A stretch of DNA of 64,000 bases from Thauera chlorobenzoica (GTDB taxonomy: Bacteria > Pseudomonadota > Gammaproteobacteria > Burkholderiales > Rhodocyclaceae): assembly GCF_001922305.1 (NCBI RefSeq), contig NZ_CP018839.1:1550001-1614000 (forward strand), in the 5' to 3' direction. Every line of letters begins with the position of its first letter. Positions within the stretch are counted from its first letter, which is position 1. The notes below the pieces were generated by a model. It did no database searches. It saw only the letters and a list, made by a program, of their open reading frames with translations, and was not told the origin of the DNA. Positions 57,137 through 64,000 of this stretch are shown here, one piece after another. The translations under genes were made by a program, and so were the position numbers.

Positions 57137-59530
57137 ATGCTCAATCCTTTCAGCGTCAGCGACGTTGACAGCTTCCTCACCAAGTACCTGCGCTGGCTGG
57201 AAGATCTGTGCTTCCGCTTTCGCCACGCCATTCTCGTCCTGCTCGCGCTGTTTACCGCGCTGATGGGCTATTTCGCCCTCCAGCTGCGCATGGATGCCGG
57301 CTTCGAGAAGCAGATGCCGATCGGCCACGAATACATCCAGACCTTCAACCAGTACCGTGACGATGTGCTCGGCGCCAACCGCCTCAACATCGTGGTCAAG
57401 GCGCGCGAGGGCAGCATTTGGACGCCGGCCGGGCTCGAGCGCCTGTACGAGGTGACCCAGGCGGTCAGTTTCCTGCCCAACATCGATCGCCTCGGCGTGC
57501 AGTCGCTATGGACGCCGAACTCCTTCGTCAACGAGATCACCGAGGAAGGCTTTCGCGCCGATCCGCTGATCTCCGGCACCATCACGCCGCGCGATCTCGA
57601 CGCCGAGGTCATCGCCGGCATCCAGCGCGCGGCCAGCCAGGGCGGCTTCGTCGGCACCCTGGTGTCGCGCGACCAGAGCAGCGCGATGATCGTCGCCGAA
57701 CTGCACGAAACCGACCGCGACGGCCAGGCGCTCGATTACGTCGCCTACAACCACCTGCTCGAGGAGTTGCGGGCGAAGTTCGAGGACGCCCAGTTCGAGA
57801 TCCAGATCATCGGCTTCGCCAAGCAGATCGGCGACATCGCCGACGGCGCCTCGGCGGTGCTCGAGTTCTGCCTCATCGCCCTGGTGCTGACCGCGATCGC
57901 GGTGTATTGGTACTGTCACTCGGTGCGCTTCACCCTGTTGCCGATCGTGTGCTCGCTGACGTCGCTGGTGTGGCAGTTCGGCACCCTGAAGCTGCTCGGC
58001 TACGGCCTCGATCCGCTCGCGGTGCTGGTGCCCTTCCTGGTGTTCGCGATCGGGGTCTCGCACGGCGTGCAGCAGATCAACTTCATCGTGCGCGAACTGT
58101 CCCACGGCAAATCCACCGAGGAGGCCGCCCGCGCCAGCTTCACCGGGCTGCTGATTCCGGGCACCCTGGCGCTGGTGACCGCCTTCGTGTCCTTCATCAC
58201 GCTGTATCTGATCCCGATCCCGATGGTGCGCGAGCTGGCGATCACCGCCTCGCTCGGTGTCGGCTACAAGATCATCACCAACCTGGTGATGCTGCCGCTG
58301 GCGGCGTCGCTGTTCACCTTCACCAAGGAATACGCCGACAAGGCGGTGCTCAAGCGCGAGCAGCGCTCGGTCTGGCTGCGCACGCTGGCGCGCGTGGCCG
58401 AGCCGCGCAACGCCGCGATCGTGATCGCGCTGACCCTGGTGGTGTTCGTGGTGGCGGTGTGGCAGAGCCACGACCGCGTCATCGGCTCGGTGCAGCCGGG
58501 CGCGCCCGAACTGCGCGCCGAGGCGCGCTTCAACCGCGACGCGGTGTCGATCGCGACCAACTACGACACCGGCCTCGACTGGCTGACGGTGATCTTCGAG
58601 GCACCGCCCGACGCCTGCGACAACGTCGAGGTCGGCCACTACCAGGACCGCTTCGTCGCCGCGATGCAGTACGTTCCCGGGGTGCTGTCGGCGCTGTCCT
58701 TCTCCGGCCAGCTGCGCACCTACAACGAGGGCTATAACGAGGGCAACCCGAAGATGTCGGTGGTGCCGATCGACGCCGGCAACTACGCTGCGCTGGCGAC
58801 CGAGATCGGCCGCGTGCGCGGCTTCATGAACAAGGACTGCAGCATGACCGCGGTGCACCTGTTCCTGACCGACCACAAGGCGACCACGATCAACCGCGTG
58901 ATCGAGGAGGTGAAGGCGTTCCGCGCGCGCGACCAGGAGCGCGAGGTGCGCATCCGCCTCGCTTCGGGCAATGCCGGCGTGCAGGCCGCGGTCAACGAGG
59001 AAGTGCACAAGTCCGAGCTGCCGATGATGCTCTATGTGTACGCCGCGATCATGATCCTGGTGGCGCTGATGTACCGCGACTTCCGCGCCGTGATCGCGTG
59101 CTGCCTGCCGCTCACCGTGGGTACCTTCATCGGCTACTGGTTCATGAAGGAACTCGAGATCGGGCTCACCGTGGCGACCCTGCCGGTGATGGTGCTGGCG
59201 GTCGGGATCGGCGTCGATTACGCCTACTACATCTACAACCGGCTGCAGCTGCACCTTGCCCGCGGCGAGCACATCGTCAAGGCGCTCGAACACTCGATCC
59301 TCGAGGTCGGCACCGCGACCATCTTCACCGCGATCACCCTCGCCGTGGGGGTGGCCACGTGGATGTTCTCCGAGCTCAAGTTCCAGGCCGACATGGGCAA
59401 GCTGCTGGCCTTCATGTTCATGGTCAACATGGTAATGGCGATGACCGCGCTGCCCGCCTTCGCGGTCTGGCTGGAGCGCCTGTTCCCGCGCAAGGGCCCG
59501 GTCCGGGCGCCCGGCATCCTGGCCCACTGA
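57137..59530 (+). CDS. RND-superfamily (MMPL-type) transporter
   Basis: A 797-residue inner-membrane protein with the MMPL plan: one helix near residues 33-52, a periplasmic loop, five helices (about 235-400), a second helix at 430-450 with another periplasmic loop, and five more helices to the end. The segments GVSHGVQQINFIVREL and VGIGVDYAYYIYNRLQ are the sterol-sensing-like helices with the proton-relay acid. It has no membrane-fusion partner gene; DUF1329 and DUF1302 may take that place. Substrate unknown, presumably hydrophobic. Confidence 0.92.
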   Translation: MLNPFSVSDVDSFLTKYLRWLEDLCFRFRHAILVLLALFTALMGYFALQLRMDAGFEKQMPIGHEYIQTFNQYRDDVLGANRLNIVVKAREGSIWTPAGLERLYEVTQAVSFLPNIDRLGVQSLWTPNSFVNEITEEGFRADPLISGTITPRDLDAEVIAGIQRAASQGGFVGTLVSRDQSSAMIVAELHETDRDGQALDYVAYNHLLEELRAKFEDAQFEIQIIGFAKQIGDIADGASAVLEFCLIALVLTAIAVYWYCHSVRFTLLPIVCSLTSLVWQFGTLKLLGYGLDPLAVLVPFLVFAIGVSHGVQQINFIVRELSHGKSTEEAARASFTGLLIPGTLALVTAFVSFITLYLIPIPMVRELAITASLGVGYKIITNLVMLPLAASLFTFTKEYADKAVLKREQRSVWLRTLARVAEPRNAAIVIALTLVVFVVAVWQSHDRVIGSVQPGAPELRAEARFNRDAVSIATNYDTGLDWLTVIFEAPPDACDNVEVGHYQDRFVAAMQYVPGVLSALSFSGQLRTYNEGYNEGNPKMSVVPIDAGNYAALATEIGRVRGFMNKDCSMTAVHLFLTDHKATTINRVIEEVKAFRARDQEREVRIRLASGNAGVQAAVNEEVHKSELPMMLYVYAAIMILVALMYRDFRAVIACCLPLTVGTFIGYWFMKELEIGLTVATLPVMVLAVGIGVDYAYYIYNRLQLHLARGEHIVKALEHSILEVGTATIFTAITLAVGVATWMFSELKFQADMGKLLAFMFMVNMVMAMTALPAFAVWLERLFPRKGPVRAPGILAH

Positions 59531-59543
59531 TTCGGGAGAAAGC

Positions 59544-60551
59544 ATGGACATCGAACTGAAACCGGGCCGCGCGCGCATCGTGCGCGCCGTCGCCACGCTT
59601 GCTGGCGCGCTGTCGCTGCTGGCGGCGCCCGCGGCCTTTGCCCAGGAGGCCGCAGCCGGGAGCGCGGCCTTCGCCCCCCGAGCCGTGGAGCGTTCGCCGT
59701 TCGCCGAGCGCACGATGATCCTCGCCGCGGCCCATGCGGGCGAGCGCATCGTCACCGTCGGCGACCGCGGCGTGGTGTTGCTGTCCGACGACCGCGGGCG
59801 GACCTGGCGGCAGTCTGCGGGGGTGCCGGCGAATGCGATGCTGACCGCGGTCAGCTTCGCCGACGCGCGCCACGGTTGGGCCGTGGGGCACTGGGGGACG
59901 ATCCTGCACACCGCCGATGGCGGCGAGACCTGGGCCGTACAGCACGTCGATACCGCCGAGGACCGGCCGCTGTTCTCGGTGCATTTTTCCGATCCGCAAA
60001 ACGGCATCGCGGTCGGGCTGTGGGCGCTGATGTTGCGCACGCGGGACGGCGGGCGCAGCTGGGAAGAGGTCGAACTGCCCGCCGCGCCGGGCGAGTCGCG
60101 CGCCGACGCCAACCTGATGCACATTTTCCAGAGCCCGCGCGGCGACCTGTTCATCGCCGGCGAGCGTGGCAGCGTGCTGCGCTCGACCGATGGCGGCGAG
60201 ACCTGGTCCTGGCGTCCGACCGGTTACCGGGGCACGTTCTGGAGCGGGACGGCACTCGACGATGGCACCCTGATCGTCGCCGGCCTGCGCGGCAGCGTCT
60301 ATCGCAGCGCCGACCACGGCGACAGCTGGCAGTCCACCGGGGGCGCCACGCGCAGCTCGATCACCGACCTCGCCCAGCTCGATGGCCGGGTGCTGGCGGT
60401 CGGGCTGGACGGCGTGAGCCTGGAAAGCAGCGACCGGGGACAGACGTTTACCGCACGCCAGCGCGAAGACCGTCTCGGCTTGACCGCGGTCCTCGCGGTC
60501 GAGGGCAAGGCGCTGGTGTTCTCGCGCAACGGCGTGCTACCGGAACAGTGA
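59544..60551 (+). CDS. Exported YCF48/BNR-repeat beta-propeller protein
   Basis: A 335-residue protein with a signal peptide ending near AFAQEAAAG (about residue 34). Repeated blades carry the Asp-box type SxDxGxTW: SDDRGRTWRQ, TADGGETWAV, TRDGGRSWEE, STDGGETWSW and SADHGDSWQS. It is a YCF48-like propeller, as in the assembly factor of photosystem II. It starts 14 bases after the RND gene and probably assembles or stabilises that transport system. Confidence 0.88.
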   Translation: MDIELKPGRARIVRAVATLAGALSLLAAPAAFAQEAAAGSAAFAPRAVERSPFAERTMILAAAHAGERIVTVGDRGVVLLSDDRGRTWRQSAGVPANAMLTAVSFADARHGWAVGHWGTILHTADGGETWAVQHVDTAEDRPLFSVHFSDPQNGIAVGLWALMLRTRDGGRSWEEVELPAAPGESRADANLMHIFQSPRGDLFIAGERGSVLRSTDGGETWSWRPTGYRGTFWSGTALDDGTLIVAGLRGSVYRSADHGDSWQSTGGATRSSITDLAQLDGRVLAVGLDGVSLESSDRGQTFTARQREDRLGLTAVLAVEGKALVFSRNGVLPEQ

Positions 60552-60582
60552 GCGACGGCCAGGCGGCCGTCCGTCGAATCTG

Positions 60583-60604
60583 CGGCCCCTCATGGGGCCG
60601 TTTT
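60583..60604 (+). terminator. Rho-independent terminator after the YCF48 gene
   Basis: CGGCCCC-TCAT-GGGGCCG is a perfect 7-bp stem with a 4-base loop, followed by TTTT. It ends the DUF1329-RND-YCF48 operon. Confidence 0.88.
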
Positions 60605-60673
60605 CGATGGTGCGCTCTGGTAAGGTGCGGGCGGGGGCAGGGTGATCGCGTCAATTTGTCATTGATGAACGAA

Positions 60674-60702
60674 TTGACCAGTAACGAATTTGACGATAGA
60701 GT
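60674..60702 (+). promoter_or_regulatory. Sigma-70-like promoter of the acetoacetyl-CoA synthetase gene
   Basis: TTGACC (60674-60679) and TAGAGT (60697-60702) are 17 bases apart. ACGAATTGAC and ACGAATTTGAC are near-direct repeats around the -35 and could bind a regulator. The start point would be about 40 bases before the ATG. Confidence 0.55.
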
Positions 60703-60749
60703 CCGTCCCAGCCCTGCATCACCGATAAAACTGCTGGAGACAGCCGTCG

Positions 60750-62733
<1,984 letters not shown>

Positions 62734-62741
<8 letters not shown>

Positions 62742-63984
62742 AAACAATCCCCCCCTGTCGGCGCTGGCCGACCCCGAGCGCAGGGCGGCCGCAGCCGGGC
62801 AGGTGATGAGCAGCGGGTTGGTGGTGCTCGCCCTGTCGCTGCTGCTCGGCATCCAGCCGGTGACCACCGACCTCTACCTGCCCGCGCTGCCGGCGATCAC
62901 CGCCGAGTTCGGCGCCTCGCTGGCGCAGGCCCAGCTCACCCTGTCGGGGATGCTGCTGGCGTTCGGTCTGTCCCAGCTCGTGTGGGGGCCGGTTTCCGAC
63001 CGCTTCGGCCGCCGCCCGGTGCTGCTCGCCGGGCTCGCCGGCTATACCGTCGCGGCGGCTGCCAGTGCGCTCGCCCAGTCGATGGAAGCGCTCGTCGTCT
63101 GGCGCATCGTCCAGGGGGCGGCGATGGGGGCGTCGGTGATGTGCGCGCGGGCCCTGGTCCGCGATCTCTACTGCCCTGAGCTCGGCGCGCGGGTGATCAG
63201 CAAGGGGCTCACCGGCCTCGGCGTGATCGCCTGCCTGAACCTGCCCCTCGGCGGCTTCCTTGCCGAGGCGTTCGGCTGGCGCATCACCTTGCTGGCGCCG
63301 GCGCTGTTTGCCGCCGCTGCGCTCGGCCTGGTCGCGCTGCGCTTCAGGGAGACGCTGGGCACGCCCAATCCGCGCGCCCTGGCGCCGTCCGTTCTGCTGC
63401 GGACGTGGAGGCAGATCCTCGCTCATCCGACCTTCTGGGCGTTCACCCTGCTGTCGGCGGCGTCTTACGGAGGACTGTTCACGATCCTGGCGATGTCGTC
63501 CTTCGTCTTCATCACCCTGATGGGGATGTCGAAATTCGGCTACGGCCTGCTGATGGTGTCGATGACCGCCTCCTACCTGTTCGGCACCGTGTATTGCCGC
63601 CATCTGCTGGTGCGCGTCGGCGTGCGCCGTGCGGTGACGATCGGTGGCGGCTTTTCCGCGCTCGGCGGCACCTTGCTCGGCGTGCTGGCGCTGGCCGGGG
63701 TGGACACGCCGTGGGGGCTGATGCCGGCGGTGTGGCTGTTCGCCATCGGCCATGGCATCCACCAGGCCTGCGGCCAGGCCGGTGCGGTCGGTCCGTTCCC
63801 GCAGGCGGCCGGTGCGGCGTCGGCCTTGAGCGGCTTCCTGATGATGCTGGTGGCTTTCGGCATGGGCAGCTGGCTGGGGCTGACGGTCGACGGCAGCTTG
63901 TTCCCGATGGCCAGCGGCGTGTGGTTCTGGGGCGTGGTGACGGCGCTGGTGGCGTGGGGGATGGTGCGGCGCGTGCGTCTCTGA
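62734..63984 (+). CDS. Bcr/CflA-type MFS exporter
   Basis: A 416-residue, 12-helix major facilitator of the drug-resistance subgroup. It has the motif [14 protein letters not shown] between helices 2 and 3 and [12 protein letters not shown] at the first helix, typical of Bcr/CflA proteins. Start ATG at 62734 overlaps the aacS stop; a GTG at 62722 is in frame but further inside aacS. Substrate unknown; a multidrug or sulfonamide-type resistance role is common in the family. Confidence 0.9.
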
Positions 63985-64000
63985 GCGCCCCCTGGAAACG

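Overview
The window is GC-rich, densely coded DNA. Its gene content points to a betaproteobacterium of the Thauera/Azoarcus type (Rhodocyclales): TRAP transporters, a molybdenum-dependent anaerobic aromatic pathway, c-di-GMP proteins and a DUF1302/DUF1329 export set. The genus is inferred from content and protein style, not from a marker gene. I saw no rRNA, tRNA, insertion sequence or CRISPR array.

Layout. (1) Bases 1-5844, minus strand: a type I-C CRISPR operon, cas3-cas5c-cas8c-cas7c-cas4, with cas4 cut by the window edge. (2) 6199-8867: a small FMN-binding protein, then a LysR regulator divergent from an orphan TRAP binding protein. (3) 9046-35403: a catabolic island that closely matches the oxidative anaerobic dihydroxybenzene route described for Azoarcus anaerobius (resorcinol) and Thauera aromatica AR-1 (3,5-dihydroxybenzoate). 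It has a transhydroxylase-like Mo hydroxylase (two subunits), two cupins, a hydroxyacid-type dehydrogenase, an M24 pita-bread protein, a DctPQM TRAP transporter, a second orphan DctP, an alpha/beta hydrolase, a single-subunit Mo oxidoreductase, complete E1/E2/E3 components of a 2-oxoacid-dehydrogenase-like ring-cleavage complex, a semialdehyde dehydrogenase, a G3E GTPase, a VOC protein, a LysR regulator and a quinone oxidoreductase. A Fic gene is inserted between E3 and the aldehyde dehydrogenase. The likely flow is: uptake by TRAP, water-dependent hydroxylation to hydroxyhydroquinone, oxidation to hydroxybenzoquinone, thiamine-dependent cleavage to C2 and C4 acids.

(4) 35487-38063: a toxin-antitoxin pair, thioredoxin 2 and an FMN 2-hydroxyacid dehydrogenase. 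(5) 38135-43570: two consecutive GGDEF-EAL proteins. (6) 43584-50903: an IclR-controlled operon (MBL-fold protein, FAD aromatic monooxygenase, DUF2783 protein, FAH-family hydrolase), a third orphan DctP and an AraC regulator. (7) 51187-53599: a Tat-exported flavin amine oxidase overlapping a cytochrome c gene, then a periplasmic NTF2-like protein. (8) 53857-60551: DUF1329, DUF1302, RND and YCF48 proteins, which look like one envelope transport system. (9) 60674-63984: acetoacetyl-CoA synthetase and a Bcr/CflA-type MFS exporter.

The most notable non-coding signal is a shared cis-element of the AAGATT type. It lies at a near-constant distance upstream of TA-rich -10-like hexamers at four promoters of region 3, and probably marks the regulon of the pathway LysR protein.
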